Shown here one piece after another: positions 1-9,437 of a stretch of DNA of 37,060 nt. The DNA is from Holophagaceae bacterium (GTDB taxonomy: Bacteria; Acidobacteriota; Holophagae; Holophagales; Holophagaceae): the NCBI GenBank assembly GCA_025350765.1, contig JANXXC010000290.1, forward strand, positions 1-37,060. The letters are read 5' to 3'. The first letter of the stretch is position 1. Each line of letters opens with the position of its first letter. The notes below the pieces were generated by a model. It ran no database searches and was not told where the DNA came from. It was given only the letters and a program-made list of their open reading frames with translations. Position numbers and translations under genes: made by a program.

Positions 1-744
1 GCCGTGGACGATGGCGACGACAGCACCACCTCAGAGGCCGAACGACGCGCCGAGACGCTCTCGGCGGTGTTGAACAATGCCGCCCGCGTGATCGTACTGG
101 TCTTCCTGCTGCTGATGATATTGCAGGAATTCGGCGTCAACATCGCGCCGCTGATCGCCGGGGCCGGCATCGCCGGCGTGGCCCTGGGCTTCGGCGCCCA
201 GTCACTAGTGAAGGATGTGATCTCGGGTTTCTTCCTGCTCATGGAAGACCAGTTCGGCGTCGGCGATCTCATCAGCATTGATGACAAACATATCGGCACC
301 GTGGAGCGCATGACCTTGCGCATCACTCAATTGAGGGACACCGAAGGGCGCGCCCACTTCATCCCCAACGGGTCCATCACCCGTGTGGTGGTGCTCAGCA
401 AGGATTTCTCCAAGGCCCTGGTGGACGTGGAAGTGGGCTACGACGCGGACCTAGACCGAGTCTTCGCGTTGCTCGCAGAGATCGGCACAGAGTTGCACAA
501 GACCCATCCGGAGCTGGTGATGGAGCCCACCGACGTGCGCGGCGTGGAGAGTTTCAGCAAGGATGGCTGCATCATCCGTACTCTCACCAAGAGCACTCCC
601 GCCCGGCAATTCGAAGTGGCCCGCCTGCTGCGTAAGCGCATCATCGAACGCTTCCGTGAAGAGGGCATCGCCAGCCCCATCCCCCAGCGCATCGTGCACA
701 CGAAAACGTCGGGAAACAGTGTCGCGGAAATGGGTTTGGACTGA
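1..744 (+). CDS. Mechanosensitive ion channel MscS family protein (5' truncated by window edge)
   Basis: Translation has the MscS pore/beta-domain pattern: IAPLIAGAGIAGVALGFGAQSLVKDVISGFFLLMEDQFGVGDLI...GTVERMTLRITQLRDTEGRAHFIPNGSI. Frame is open to base 1. Confidence 0.93.
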   Translation, partial: AVDDGDDSTTSEAERRAETLSAVLNNAARVIVLVFLLLMILQEFGVNIAPLIAGAGIAGVALGFGAQSLVKDVISGFFLLMEDQFGVGDLISIDDKHIGTVERMTLRITQLRDTEGRAHFIPNGSITRVVVLSKDFSKALVDVEVGYDADLDRVFALLAEIGTELHKTHPELVMEPTDVRGVESFSKDGCIIRTLTKSTPARQFEVARLLRKRIIERFREEGIASPIPQRIVHTKTSGNSVAEMGLD

Positions 745-750
745 GCGCCG

Positions 751-1548
751 TCAGCACCTCGGCTCCGGCGGCGTTCCGATAAGGTAGGTGATTGGTGTGG
801 GGGACAGGCCCCACCAGTAATGCAGCTCGCCGATGTCCCAGGCATAGCCAGAATCGGGGAGAGAGGCTACGAGTGCCCGCATCTCCTCCGGCGAATAGGT
901 GCGCAGGCAGGACACCAACCCATCCCAGAGGCCGAGCAGGGCGACGAAGGGCGTCAGAGGGATGAGCAGGAGGCGCGAGGGGCGCCAGGGCGGAAGAAAG
1001 GGCGGGAGTAGCACCGCGATTGGCGCCGTGGTGAGCATGAGGAGAAGCGCAAGGAGCCCCCGCTGGGTCACTTCGAAGATCCCGATGCCCTGGCCCTGCT
1101 CTACCGCGTCCAGGAGAAGTGCCCGCGCGGCCTCGGGCCGGAAATGGTGGAAGCACGAGAAGAGGGTGCGGAAGCCCGCGAGGTCCCGGGACAGGGCCAT
1201 TGCATCGACGGATTCGGAGCGGCAGTGAATCCGGCCGGGGGCCAGGGCTTCCAGGCGCGCGGCCGCAGCCTGGTTCGGGAAGCGGTCCGTCAGGGTGAGC
1301 TGGATCGCCCCGCCCCTCTCGGCGTCGAATTCCAGGAGGAGGCTGGGCCAGGGCCCGCCACCGCCGGAGCAGAGGTCCACTACCTTCCGTGTACCGCATC
1401 GTTCCAAGGCAGCCCGGAGCTTGGGAACGACGCAGCGGTAGTGGCCGCCTAGGTTGAGGGCGAAGCGCAGCAGGTCCGTGGCCGCGTCGCGTAGAAGGGC
1501 TGGGCACCAAGCCTGGTCCTCGAATTCGAAAAGATGGACACGGGCCAT
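751..1548 (-). CDS. Class I SAM-dependent methyltransferase-like protein
   Basis: VVDLCSGGGGPWPSLLLEF resembles SAM-binding motif I; hydrophobic segment in the C-terminal half. Likely start is MARVHLF at 1548; the longer ORF overlaps the upstream gene. Confidence 0.7.
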   Translation of the reverse strand: MARVHLFEFEDQAWCPALLRDAATDLLRFALNLGGHYRCVVPKLRAALERCGTRKVVDLCSGGGGPWPSLLLEFDAERGGAIQLTLTDRFPNQAAAARLEALAPGRIHCRSESVDAMALSRDLAGFRTLFSCFHHFRPEAARALLLDAVEQGQGIGIFEVTQRGLLALLLMLTTAPIAVLLPPFLPPWRPSRLLLIPLTPFVALLGLWDGLVSCLRTYSPEEMRALVASLPDSGYAWDIGELHYWWGLSPTPITYLIGTPPEPRC

Positions 1549-1564
1549 GGATCGTTTCCCCTTC

Positions 1565-2422
1565 TCAAATCCGTGAACGCAGCCCCACCAAGCGCCAAGC
1601 CTCTGACAGGTCCTCCCGTTGCAGTGCGTGATGGATGGCTTCTTCCAGGCCATCCGCCGAAGCAGGATCGCCTTCGTGGGATTCCACGACGCTGAGGTCC
1701 GGCAGCTCCGCGCTGTTGGCCAGTCGGCCTAGGTCGTTGCCGCTGAGGAGGTGGCTGCGTTTCAGAACCTCGGGCAAGTGGTCGTAGCCGATGGGTTTTC
1801 CGGCGGGCTTGGCGACCTCAAACAGCGCGTCACCAAAGGCCCGCGTGTACATGGCGCCCCCGTTGCGGCCCACGAGATCGAGCTTGCGGGAATCCGGCAG
1901 ATCATTCGTGAGCACATCTTCGCGAACGTGAAAGCAAAGGATCTCGCCGATGAGCATCAGACCCGATCCGGGACCGTTTCCAAGTTCGACGATCTGATGA
2001 AGTTTGCATTCCATCTGTACGGGAGATTCCGCCACCAGCGCCGGCTTCACAAAGGTCGCGGGCAGCGGCGTGAAGCCCGATTTCACGAACTCATCCACGC
2101 CATCTTCGTACTCCGCCGAGGCCACGTTCATCTGTTGCACCATTCGGTGGGACACGGTGGCGATGACGAATTCCTCGGTCGCCGCGACATTCTGATAGGT
2201 GTGCTTGGTGCTGCCGTCGCGGCCCCGGCGGTTGGGCGCGAAGGCCAACATCGGCGGGTTCGAACCGAAGGCGTTGAAGAATGAAAAGGGCGCTAGATTG
2301 CGCAGGCCGCCCTCATTGATGGTGGACGCAAAGGCGATCGGCCGAGGCGCGATGCTGCCCACCAGCCAGGCGTTGGTTTGGACTGGGTTGAGGTCGGAAG
2401 CGAGGACGGTGCGAAGGCTCAT
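1565..2422 (-). CDS. Flavin reductase family protein (FMN-binding split barrel)
   Basis: WLVGSIAPRPIAFASTINEGGLRNLAPFSFFNAFGSNPPMLAF is characteristic of flavoredoxin/DIM6-NTAB proteins. Confidence 0.88.
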   Translation of the reverse strand: MSLRTVLASDLNPVQTNAWLVGSIAPRPIAFASTINEGGLRNLAPFSFFNAFGSNPPMLAFAPNRRGRDGSTKHTYQNVAATEEFVIATVSHRMVQQMNVASAEYEDGVDEFVKSGFTPLPATFVKPALVAESPVQMECKLHQIVELGNGPGSGLMLIGEILCFHVREDVLTNDLPDSRKLDLVGRNGGAMYTRAFGDALFEVAKPAGKPIGYDHLPEVLKRSHLLSGNDLGRLANSAELPDLSVVESHEGDPASADGLEEAIHHALQREDLSEAWRLVGLRSRI

Positions 2423-2431
2423 ACCTCCATA

Positions 2432-3733
2432 TTATTCATCCGCGTGAATGCGCGGTCCGCCTTTGTACATCACGCCCCCCTTCATCACGAAGTCCACCCG
2501 CTGCAATGCGGTGATGTCCTTCAACGGATCTTCCTTGACCGCGATGATGTCCGCATAGGCGCCCCCCTTGATCTCGCCCAGGTTCGGACTCTGATTCAGC
2601 AACTTCGCCGCTTGGGACGTGGCGGCTTGGATGGCCTGCATGGGGGTCATGCCTCTCCCGGCCATGAGAGCCAGCTCCTTGGCGGGATTTTCGGTCCAGG
2701 CGTAGCCGCCGGCGTCACTTCCATTCGCGATGTTAAGGCCCTTCTCCACGCCGCGGTGGAAAGCCTTCGCGAGCATCGACGGCATCTGTTTCCAGATGCC
2801 GCCGCGGCCCTCGGCCACCCAGACGCCCACGTACATGGTCGGGCACCACCAGGTGCCCTGCCGGATGGCGCGGTCCATGAGATCTTCGGTGAATCCGGTG
2901 CCATGTTCGATGGTGTCGAAACCCGCCGTGAGCGCGGCGTCAATGCCATCCCAGGCCATGGCGTGGGCGGCGGTGGGTTTCCCCAAGCGATGGGCCTCAT
3001 CCACAAAGGCCTTCAACTCTTCGGGCGTGAAATTCACCTTGCTGCGCAGGCGGCCATCGGGCGCCAGGAAGTAGCCGCGATCCACGTAGACCTTGATCCA
3101 GTCGGCGCCGAACTTGACCTGCTCCCGCACCGCTTTACGGATGTCGTTCGCGCCATCCACGATTTGCACGCCTTCGGGCATTTTCAATTCCCAGGAGTAG
3201 CCCGACAGCGGATACATACCCGTGGCGCTGAAGGCCCGGGTCGCTACGAACATGCGCGGCCCAGGAATGACACCGTTTTGAATGGCGCGTTTCAGATCCA
3301 CGTCGGCATACATGGCGCCTTCGGTTTCCAGATCCCGGAGGGTGGTGAAGCCATTCATCAACGCCGAGCGGCAGGCCGCGGAGGCCCGCAGCGTGCGATA
3401 GGGAATGCTCTCCTTTAGCAGCTGGACATCATATTCCTCGGCGGTGATGTCGCCCTGCAGCAGCACGTGCGTGTGGGCATCGATGAGTCCAGGGAGCACC
3501 GTGGCCTGGGTCAGGTCGATGACTTCGACATTCTTGGGCGCGCTGGCGGCGACGGCCTCCCACGCCCCCACGGCCTCGATGCGCTCCCCTTTCACGAGAA
3601 TGCCGACGTTGTCGTGAACTTGTCCCTTCAGGCTGTCGATCATGCGGCCAGCGTGAATGAGCTTGAAGGCGGACTTCGGCGCTTGGGCGCCGAGGAGGGA
3701 AGCTAGGGCCAAGCCGATGGCAAAGGCACGCAT
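2432..3733 (-). CDS. Secreted metal-dependent amidohydrolase (imidazolonepropionase/prolidase-like)
   Basis: N-terminal signal peptide (MRAFAIGLALASLLGAQA), VLPGLIDAHTHV metal motif, IEHGTG and NGSDAGG motifs. Confidence 0.9.
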   Translation of the reverse strand: MRAFAIGLALASLLGAQAPKSAFKLIHAGRMIDSLKGQVHDNVGILVKGERIEAVGAWEAVAASAPKNVEVIDLTQATVLPGLIDAHTHVLLQGDITAEEYDVQLLKESIPYRTLRASAACRSALMNGFTTLRDLETEGAMYADVDLKRAIQNGVIPGPRMFVATRAFSATGMYPLSGYSWELKMPEGVQIVDGANDIRKAVREQVKFGADWIKVYVDRGYFLAPDGRLRSKVNFTPEELKAFVDEAHRLGKPTAAHAMAWDGIDAALTAGFDTIEHGTGFTEDLMDRAIRQGTWWCPTMYVGVWVAEGRGGIWKQMPSMLAKAFHRGVEKGLNIANGSDAGGYAWTENPAKELALMAGRGMTPMQAIQAATSQAAKLLNQSPNLGEIKGGAYADIIAVKEDPLKDITALQRVDFVMKGGVMYKGGPRIHADE

Positions 3734-3771
3734 GGGATCTCCGGGATAGGGAGATCAGTTTAGCGGAACCA

Positions 3772-4791
3772 TCAGTCTCCGGCTTCACCGCTGGGGCTGC
3801 TTCCATAGAGATCCGGCAGCGTACCGCCCACCAGTTCCGGCGGCATGTTCGCCAGGCGCTCGGGCACGTGGACGACGGTGTTCTGCAAGCGGCCCAGGCC
3901 TTCGATCTCCATCACCACTTCATCGCCCGCCTTGAGCCAGAGGTTGTCGGTGATTTTCGATCCGTTTAATTCCAGAAGACAGCCCGTGCCCACGGTGCCG
4001 CTGCCGATGACCTCGCCCGGCAGCATGTGAATGCCGTAGCTGGTGCGCTGAAGGATTTGCGCGAAGGTCCAGTTCATGGAATCCGCGTTGCCGTTTGATA
4101 ATTGCTTTCCATTCAACAAGCAGGTCATGGCGGCGTGGAGCAATTCGCCACGCTCGGATTTCTCGATATTGAGCTCATCTTTGGTGACGAGCCAAGGCCC
4201 GAGGCTGGTGGCGAAATCCTTACCCTTGCACGGCCCCAAGGACAATTTCATTTCTTCCATCTGGAGCATCCGCGCGCTCCAGTCGTTCATGATCATGTAG
4301 CCGAAGATGGCCTCGTCGGCCTCCTCCAAGGTGGCGTTGTGAAGCGGCTTTCCGGTGACGATGGCCACTTCTAATTCGAAGTCCAAGCGGGTCAGATGGT
4401 GATCCTGAACTCTCATTTCGCCGGGGCCCGTCACCGCCAGATGATTGGTGAAGTAGGTGACTGGAAAGAGATCGAACTCGGGAATCATATCGAGGCCGCG
4501 GTTACGGCGGGCCGTGGAAACGTGTTGGCGGAAGGCGTAGCCATCGCGCATGGAAACGGGGCGAGGCACCGGAGCCAGCAGGGTGATGCTTGCGGCGTCG
4601 AGTTGAGCCGTGGCACTGGCTTTGGCGACGGCGTCCCTTGCGAGGGGCATCAAATTATCCTGCTGGCGGATGAGCGTGAGCATGTCCACGGCCAAGCGTC
4701 CATCGGCCGCGCTGAAATCCAGCACCGCGCCGGAAGCCAGCACCGCCCCAATCTTTTCGGAGCCTTTGTCTTTAAACGTCACCAGCTTCAT
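3772..4791 (-). CDS. Fumarylacetoacetate hydrolase family protein
   Basis: LDFELEVAIVTGKPL, YMIMNDWSARMLQ, GKDFATSLGPWLV, GEVIGSGTVGTGCLLELNG are FAH-family motifs. Confidence 0.92.
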   Translation of the reverse strand: MKLVTFKDKGSEKIGAVLASGAVLDFSAADGRLAVDMLTLIRQQDNLMPLARDAVAKASATAQLDAASITLLAPVPRPVSMRDGYAFRQHVSTARRNRGLDMIPEFDLFPVTYFTNHLAVTGPGEMRVQDHHLTRLDFELEVAIVTGKPLHNATLEEADEAIFGYMIMNDWSARMLQMEEMKLSLGPCKGKDFATSLGPWLVTKDELNIEKSERGELLHAAMTCLLNGKQLSNGNADSMNWTFAQILQRTSYGIHMLPGEVIGSGTVGTGCLLELNGSKITDNLWLKAGDEVVMEIEGLGRLQNTVVHVPERLANMPPELVGGTLPDLYGSSPSGEAGD

Positions 4792-4811
4792 GAAAGCACC
4801 TCAGGTATCAG

Positions 4812-4840
4812 TTTAGATTCACCGAAAGCGGGAAGGACAA
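4812..4840 (-). promoter_or_regulatory. Candidate sigma70-like promoter for the FAH/amidohydrolase/flavin reductase group
   Basis: Minus strand TTGTCC-N17-TCTAAA (4 of 6 matches to each consensus element) about 20 bp upstream of the FAH start. Confidence 0.3.
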
Positions 4841-4862
4841 GGGTCACAAGGCGATCCGCCCG

Positions 4863-4890
4863 CAAAAGAAAAGCCCGGCGAAACCGGGCT
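4863..4890 (-). terminator. Rho-independent terminator downstream of the TonB-dependent receptor
   Basis: Minus strand AGCCCGG-TTTCG-CCGGGCT followed by TTTTCTTTTG, just after the CDS ending at 4910. Confidence 0.85.
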
Positions 4891-4909
4891 ATTCGAGGAT
4901 GGAAGGAGA

Positions 4910-7900
4910 TCAGAAGGTCAGCTTCACGCCCAGCTGGAACTGGCGGTTGAAGTCGTCGCTGGTGACGATGGGTGCGCCAAAGGCGGGCGCGCCAGGAGGC
5001 GGCGTCTGGAAGTTCTGGACCTTCGACACGTTGTAGTGATTGAACAAATTGAATACTTCAATAATGCCTTCAAGGTTCACTCTGTTGCCGAAGTGGAAGG
5101 TGCGGGAAACCCGCGCGTCCAGGTTGTACACGTTGGGCGTGGTTTCCGAGTTGCGGCCTACGCCTGCGGGACGATCGGCGGGTGCGCTGAGGCCCTCGCC
5201 GTTCCCGAGAGGGACGCCGTTCCTGTAGCCGTAATCCGCGTCCACGCCCGTCCAGAGGGAGTAGGGACGACCGGATGTGAAGCGCCCGATGAAGGAGATG
5301 ATCCAGTTCCTCGCCCAAACGCTGGAGGCGTTCTTCGTGTTAAAGACCGCGCTGAAATTCAGACGATGCTTCTGATCCTGGTTGCTGGGGCCATTTTCAG
5401 CCTTGGGGTCGAAGGTATTCTGAGAAGCGAACTGCGTGAGCCAGTCGATGTAATTGTCCTCAGCCTTGCTGTAGGTGTAGTTGGCGTTGATGGAGAGGGT
5501 GTCGCGCGTCTGCCAGGCAAAGCCCACGGTGCCGCCGGTGTACTTGCTTTCGCCGCTGCTGTCATAGCGGAAGATGGCGGCGTAGGGGATGCCCGTGGGG
5601 CCGTAGAGCACCGGGTTGCGCAGGCCTGGGCTGCCCGCGGGGTTGGTGGTGGGGATCGGGATCGCGGCGTTCACATCCCGGACGTTCATAAAATTCTTGC
5701 CCTTCGAGTAGATGGCATCGAAGGTGAATTTCAGGTTGGGCCGGGGGCTGAATTCCAAGCCCAGGTTCGCCTGATTGGTTTCCGGCGCCCGGTAGTCGCC
5801 TGGCAACAGCAGCACCTTGCCGCCCACGGGCGGGTTGCCAAGGGCCGTGGCGAAATTGTTGTAGCGGCGATTGGAGCCACCGTCGCCGCCGGCCCAGGAG
5901 GCAAAAGTGTTGGGAGCCCGGCGGGCAACCGTCAGGATGTCCGTGCCGTTGCTCAGGTAGACCGCGCCGTAGGGTCCGAGCTGCGTGCGGCCGACGAAAG
6001 TTCCGTATCCGCCGTAGATGCGGGTAGCGGGCGTGGCCTGCCAGGTGAAGGCGAGGCGTGGAGAGACCTTGCTGCTGCTCCAGTCCCGGCTGGTTTTGAA
6101 ATTGGAGGCGAAATCATAGGGGCCATTCCCCGTGGCGCTGGCGCCCGTGGCGCCCGTGACGAATCCAATGGTTCCGCTGCTGAGCATCACGGGACCAATG
6201 CCGAAGAAGGGTGAACCGGCCGCTGGCGCCGGTGCGTTCAGAGCTCCGCCATCCAGCCAGTTGTAATCTGCTGTGTCCTTAAAAGGCGGCAGCTTTTCGT
6301 TGTCATAGCGGACGCCAAGCTTAAGGGTGAACTTGGGCGTGATCTGCCAGTCATCCTGGATGAACGCGCTCTGGTAATCCGCGTTGAAGTCCAGGTAGTC
6401 GTTCCCGAATCCCTGCACGAAGGCGGCGGGCAGGCCACGGCCGCCGAAGGGATTCTGCGCGTTGAGCGCCTGCAAGCCATTGGCGAAGCCTGGAATGGGC
6501 TGGAAGCGATAGATGCCCGAGAAATTCAACGGAAGGACACCCACCAGATTCGTGTGCATCAAGTCGATGCCGATCTTCAGGCTGTGCTTGTCGAAGAAGA
6601 AGCTGGCGGTGTCCACCACCTGGTAGCTCTTCTCTGAGCGCGGCTGGGGGAGGAATCGCTGCGTTCCGAAAGTGGCGGCGCCAAGGATCTCCACGTAGGG
6701 GCCGTGGGTGTCGTCGAGGCTCAGGAGATTGTGGTCCCGCAGGCTGTAGAGGATTCGGAAATCGTTCACGAACCGGGCAGAGGCGTTCAGGAGGTTCGAG
6801 ACGGAAAAGGTCTTGTCTTCGATGCGCCGGGCGCCGCCCGCGCTGCGATCGACCAGGCCGCCCCACTCCAGCTGGTTCTCCTTGTATTCCTTCCCCCACG
6901 TTGTACGAAGGCTCCAACGGCTGGTCTCGCCCTGGTTCCAGTCCAATTTGACGATGCCCGTAGTGACGTTTTCGATGTACGGCACTTGTCCTTGAGATAC
7001 CTGGAAGCCCGCGTTTTGGAGGATGAACTGGGCGGTGGCCGCGTCGATGGTCACATTGTTGGTGTCGTTCTTCTCAAAGCGCTCGACGCTGACGAAATAG
7101 AACAGTTTGTCCTTGACGATCGCGCCGCTGATGGCCGCCCCGTATTGGTTCTGGGAGAATTTCTGATCGCCGGTGCTCAGGGGGCGCTTGGCGTCCAAGC
7201 TGCCTTGCCGCCGGAAATAGAAAACCGTGCCGCCGAATTGGTTGCCGCCGCTCTTGGTGATGACGTTCACTGTGCCGCCCGCGGCACGGCCATACTCCGC
7301 GGAGAATCCGTTGGCCACCACCTGGAATTCCTGCACCGCCTCCTGGCTGAAGGTGGAGCGCACGGAACCCGAGGAAGCGTCGTTGTTGTCGAGACCGTCC
7401 ACCATCACGTTGTTGGAGCGGGGATTCACGCCGGCGAAGGAGAGTCCGGAGTTCGCGGCGGCGCCCCCGTTGTCGGGGCTGTGGGCCGTGGAAACGCCCG
7501 GCGTCGTGAGGGTGAAGTCCTCAAAGCGGCGGCGGTTGATGGGCAGGTTGTTAATGAGATTGTTGTCGATGACCGTGGACACTTGGGTCCGGGTGGGGTC
7601 CACGATGGTGTTTTCGCCCACCACCTCAACCGTGGCGGTGGCCTCGACGCCAGTGAGGTTCACGTTGAAATCGAGGGTCGTACCCAAACGCAGCACCAAG
7701 TCCTTCACGCGCTTGCTGGAGTACCCGGCGGCTTCCACCAATAGGGTGTAGGACCCAGGCGGGAGCAGGCGGAAGGAATAATTGCCCGAAGCATCCGAGG
7801 CCAACACCCGGGTCTGGTTCGTGGAATCCTGTGTGAGACGCATGGTGGCCTTGGGCACTGGAGTGCCGGAGGCGGTGCGCACCGAACCCCGGAGATCCGA

Positions 7901-7990
7901 CGTGGTGACGCCCGTACTCTGGGCCGCGAGGCTCACGGAGAGCGTCGTCAGCGCAGCAAGAGTGAACAGATGGAAGCGTCGAGGGCTCAT
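4910..7990 (-). CDS. TonB-dependent receptor with N-terminal carboxypeptidase-regulatory-like domain (Oar-like)
   Basis: Signal peptide; GSVRTASGTPVPKATMRLTQ...GNYSFRLLPPGSYTLLVEAAGY (CarboxypepD_reg); plug domain NVMVDGLDNNDASSG...EFQVVANGFSAEYGRAAGGTVNVITKSGGNQFGGTVFYF; C-terminal beta-signal FQLGVKLTF. Start taken at MSPRRFHLF. Confidence 0.93.
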   Translation of the reverse strand: MSPRRFHLFTLAALTTLSVSLAAQSTGVTTSDLRGSVRTASGTPVPKATMRLTQDSTNQTRVLASDASGNYSFRLLPPGSYTLLVEAAGYSSKRVKDLVLRLGTTLDFNVNLTGVEATATVEVVGENTIVDPTRTQVSTVIDNNLINNLPINRRRFEDFTLTTPGVSTAHSPDNGGAAANSGLSFAGVNPRSNNVMVDGLDNNDASSGSVRSTFSQEAVQEFQVVANGFSAEYGRAAGGTVNVITKSGGNQFGGTVFYFRRQGSLDAKRPLSTGDQKFSQNQYGAAISGAIVKDKLFYFVSVERFEKNDTNNVTIDAATAQFILQNAGFQVSQGQVPYIENVTTGIVKLDWNQGETSRWSLRTTWGKEYKENQLEWGGLVDRSAGGARRIEDKTFSVSNLLNASARFVNDFRILYSLRDHNLLSLDDTHGPYVEILGAATFGTQRFLPQPRSEKSYQVVDTASFFFDKHSLKIGIDLMHTNLVGVLPLNFSGIYRFQPIPGFANGLQALNAQNPFGGRGLPAAFVQGFGNDYLDFNADYQSAFIQDDWQITPKFTLKLGVRYDNEKLPPFKDTADYNWLDGGALNAPAPAAGSPFFGIGPVMLSSGTIGFVTGATGASATGNGPYDFASNFKTSRDWSSSKVSPRLAFTWQATPATRIYGGYGTFVGRTQLGPYGAVYLSNGTDILTVARRAPNTFASWAGGDGGSNRRYNNFATALGNPPVGGKVLLLPGDYRAPETNQANLGLEFSPRPNLKFTFDAIYSKGKNFMNVRDVNAAIPIPTTNPAGSPGLRNPVLYGPTGIPYAAIFRYDSSGESKYTGGTVGFAWQTRDTLSINANYTYSKAEDNYIDWLTQFASQNTFDPKAENGPSNQDQKHRLNFSAVFNTKNASSVWARNWIISFIGRFTSGRPYSLWTGVDADYGYRNGVPLGNGEGLSAPADRPAGVGRNSETTPNVYNLDARVSRTFHFGNRVNLEGIIEVFNLFNHYNVSKVQNFQTPPPGAPAFGAPIVTSDDFNRQFQLGVKLTF

Positions 7991-8036
7991 GGTGGCTCCA
8001 TATGAATGGGAATGCCGGTTCAAGAATGGTGTCCCG

Positions 8037-8065
8037 AGAATAGGAACATTCCCCAGTCAAGGCAA
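8037..8065 (-). promoter_or_regulatory. Candidate sigma70-like promoter for the TonB-dependent receptor
   Basis: Minus strand TTGCCT-N17-TATTCT in the 82 bp gap between bioA and the receptor gene. Confidence 0.4.
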
Positions 8066-8072
8066 GAAAGGC

Positions 8073-9434
8073 TTATTGAAGAAGTTTAATCAGGGTGTCC
8101 ACGGCTTCGCCGACGCGGGCCACTGGGGTGCCCAAGGGCGGCATGAAATATAGGCAATCGCCGATGGGCCGGATGAGAAGGCCAGCTTCCAGCGCCCTTC
8201 GGTGCAGGCGCCACCCGAATCGTTCCTGGGCCGGATAGGGCTTTCCCGTCGACGGATTTACCAGTTGGGCCGCGGCCACGGTGCCCAGAATCCTGGGCCG
8301 CCGGAGGGCCGGATGTCCTCGAAAACGGCCCCAGGCAGATTTCATCGCCTCGCTCAGGTGCGCGGCATGTTCCATGACCGGCTGTTCTTCAAAAAGCGCC
8401 AGGCTGGCGCAGGCCACCGCGCAGGCCAGGGGGTTCGCGGTGAAACTGTGGCCGTGGAGAAAGGCTTTGCCTTCGGTGTAGTCGGCCCAGAAACAGCCGA
8501 ATATTTCTTCGGTCGCCCAAGTAAGGGACAGGGGAAGCACCCCGGCGGTGAGGCCTTTGGAGAGGCAGAGCAGGTCGGGCTGGACCCCCGACTGGCTGTG
8601 CGCGAAGAAACTCCCCGTGCGGCCAAAGCCCGTCATGACTTCGTCCAGAATCAGATAAACGCCGTGCTCATCGCATTGGGTCCGAAGCTCCACTAATAAT
8701 TCTGGCGGCCACATGCGCATTCCTCCCGCCGCCTGCAAGAGCGGTTCGGCGATGAATGCCGCTAATTCCTGCCCTTGGGTGGCAAAGAAAGTCCGGATGC
8801 GCTGCTTCGAGGTCACCAGCTCCTCGGCCCATCCATCCAAATCCGCGTCCAGTTCCCGTCGGGGATCCTCCGGCACCGCCAGCCTTTCGCACCGCAGAAG
8901 CAATGGGCGGAAAAGGCCGGTCATGAAATTGTCCAGTTCACCGACCCCCAAGGCCCCGAGCGTGTCCCCGTGGTAGCCCATGTGGAGGGCGCCGAAGCGC
9001 GTGCGCTGCCGTTGCCCTTTCTGCGCTTGGGCCTGGAATGCCATCTTCAGAGCCACTTCCACCGTCGTCGATCCGTTGTCCGAGAAGAAGCACCGGGTGA
9101 GGAGAGGGGGCAATTTAGGCCGAAGGCGCGCCACCAGCTCCAGCGCGGGCTCATGGGTGAATCCGGCGAAGATGACGTGATCGAGCTTGGCGCCCTGGCG
9201 CGAAAGCGCCGCCATGAGCTTGGGATGGCCATGGCCGTGAAGGCAGGTCCACCAACTGCTGATGCCGTCCAGCACGCGCTCTCCGTTGGCCAGCAGGAGG
9301 TCGCAGCCCTCGCCCCCGATGACCGGGATCGGCGGGTCCGCCTCGTGCTCCTTCATCTGGGTGAAGGGATGCCAAACATGGGCGCGATCCAGGGCCAGAC
9401 GGTCGGACCAGGATTCCGGAAGGGGTGAAGGCAT
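8073..9434 (-). CDS. bioA: Adenosylmethionine--8-amino-7-oxononanoate transaminase
   Basis: HVWHPFTQMKEHE, DGISSWWTCLHGHGHPKL, LILDEVMTGFGRTGSFFA, LSKGLTAGVLPLS; adjacent to bioD and bioF. Confidence 0.97.
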   Translation of the reverse strand: MPSPLPESWSDRLALDRAHVWHPFTQMKEHEADPPIPVIGGEGCDLLLANGERVLDGISSWWTCLHGHGHPKLMAALSRQGAKLDHVIFAGFTHEPALELVARLRPKLPPLLTRCFFSDNGSTTVEVALKMAFQAQAQKGQRQRTRFGALHMGYHGDTLGALGVGELDNFMTGLFRPLLLRCERLAVPEDPRRELDADLDGWAEELVTSKQRIRTFFATQGQELAAFIAEPLLQAAGGMRMWPPELLVELRTQCDEHGVYLILDEVMTGFGRTGSFFAHSQSGVQPDLLCLSKGLTAGVLPLSLTWATEEIFGCFWADYTEGKAFLHGHSFTANPLACAVACASLALFEEQPVMEHAAHLSEAMKSAWGRFRGHPALRRPRILGTVAAAQLVNPSTGKPYPAQERFGWRLHRRALEAGLLIRPIGDCLYFMPPLGTPVARVGEAVDTLIKLLQ

Positions 9435-9437
9435 GGG

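Noticed and set aside
2378-3418. 346-aa plus-strand ORF opposite the amidohydrolase
   Set aside because: Antisense shadow ORF; the amidohydrolase has clear catalytic motifs.
5036-7744. Long plus-strand ORFs (392 aa at 5036-6214, 346 aa at 6704-7744) opposite the TonB-dependent receptor
   Set aside because: Antisense to a well-supported receptor; compositions rich in Gly/Val/Ala/Arg/His with no recognisable domains, as expected for antisense frames in GC-rich DNA.
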